NCBI GenBank assembly: GCA_965223215.1
Contig: CBDCVZ010000010.1
Location: forward strand, 6,076,001 to 6,140,000
Direction of reading: 5' to 3'
DNA: 64,000 nucleotides
From: JABDMH01 sp965223215
Lineage (GTDB): Bacteria; Bacteroidota; Bacteroidia; Chitinophagales; Saprospiraceae
Shown: positions 63,983-64,000 of the stretch, in pieces
Position numbering within the stretch: position 1 is the first letter of the stretch
Layout of the letters: every line of letters begins with the position of its first letter
Program-made: the position numbers and the translations under genes
The notes under the pieces: model-generated
The model's input: the letters and a program-made list of their open reading frames with translations, nothing else
Told to the model about the DNA's origin: nothing
The model's database searches: none

Positions 63983-64000
63983 ATGAAGAAGGCACTCGCT
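63983..64000 (+). CDS. Start of a further gene, cut by the window edge
   Basis: ATG followed by AAG AAG GCA CTC GCT gives MKKALA, a normal signal-peptide beginning. Only six codons are visible, so nothing can be said about the product. Confidence 0.35.

Overview
The window looks like a chromosomal segment of a free-living, probably marine or aquatic member of the Bacteroidota. The evidence is a SusC/SusD pair, proteins with type IX secretion (T9SS) C-terminal sorting domains, Bacteroidota-style -7 elements (TAnnTTTG), sulfatases and fucosidases. The FG-GAP/UnbV protein, the DUF1549/DUF1553 + DUF1501 pair and the general style suggest the Saprospiria (Lewinella-like). That placement is an inference; no rRNA is present.

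Layout. 1-3239: a tandem array of about 250/305/400-bp units with no convincing gene. 3247-14654: an FG-GAP/UnbV outer protein, an M43 metalloprotease, a SusD/SusC pair and a LacI-type regulator. 15190-15730: an array of small alternating hairpins (BIME-like). 15740-21509: an FkbM methyltransferase, then a large cytochrome-like DUF1549/LamG/DUF1553 lipoprotein with its DUF1501 partner. 21513-29152: housekeeping and stress genes (CorA, universal stress protein, RRM protein, ACT protein, OxyR-type regulator, CBM9-like protein, lipoprotein MsrA). 29388-36030: secreted beta-propeller proteins (one frameshifted), an orphan TonB C-terminal domain protein and an NlpC/P60 hydrolase. 36074-44440: a cell-wall neighbourhood, with LD-carboxypeptidase, dipeptide epimerase and PBP4 in one operon, then glmS and a beta-lactamase-like protein. 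44496-46735: gap, tRNA-Glu and a tandem array built from the 3' end of that tRNA plus its terminator. 46860-62607: a co-directional catabolic locus for a fucose-containing, probably sulfated glycan (GH89, TetR regulator, RraA-like protein, split UxaA-type dehydratase, SSS symporter, mutarotase, GH29, L-fuconate dehydratase, GH95, GH43/GH117-like propeller, sulfatase-GH16 fusion). A metallophosphoesterase lipoprotein and the start of a further gene close the window.

How the genes work together. The right-hand locus reads as: release of fucose by GH29/GH95, desulfation and backbone cleavage by the sulfatase-GH16 fusion, uptake of monosaccharide by the Na+ symporter, and oxidation through L-fuconate with dehydratases and an RraA-like aldolase. 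A perfect 11-bp inverted repeat upstream of the TetR gene, and the same half-site upstream of GH95, suggest a shared operator. The left-hand SusCD locus has no glycosidase beside it.

The most unusual items are the three non-coding repeat systems. The first is the tRNA-Glu 3'-end array (7 full units, 8 terminator-like hairpins, each unit able to re-form a T-stem-like pairing). The second is the hairpin array at 15.2-15.7 kb with compensatory changes between its two subtypes. The third is the higher-order array at the left edge.
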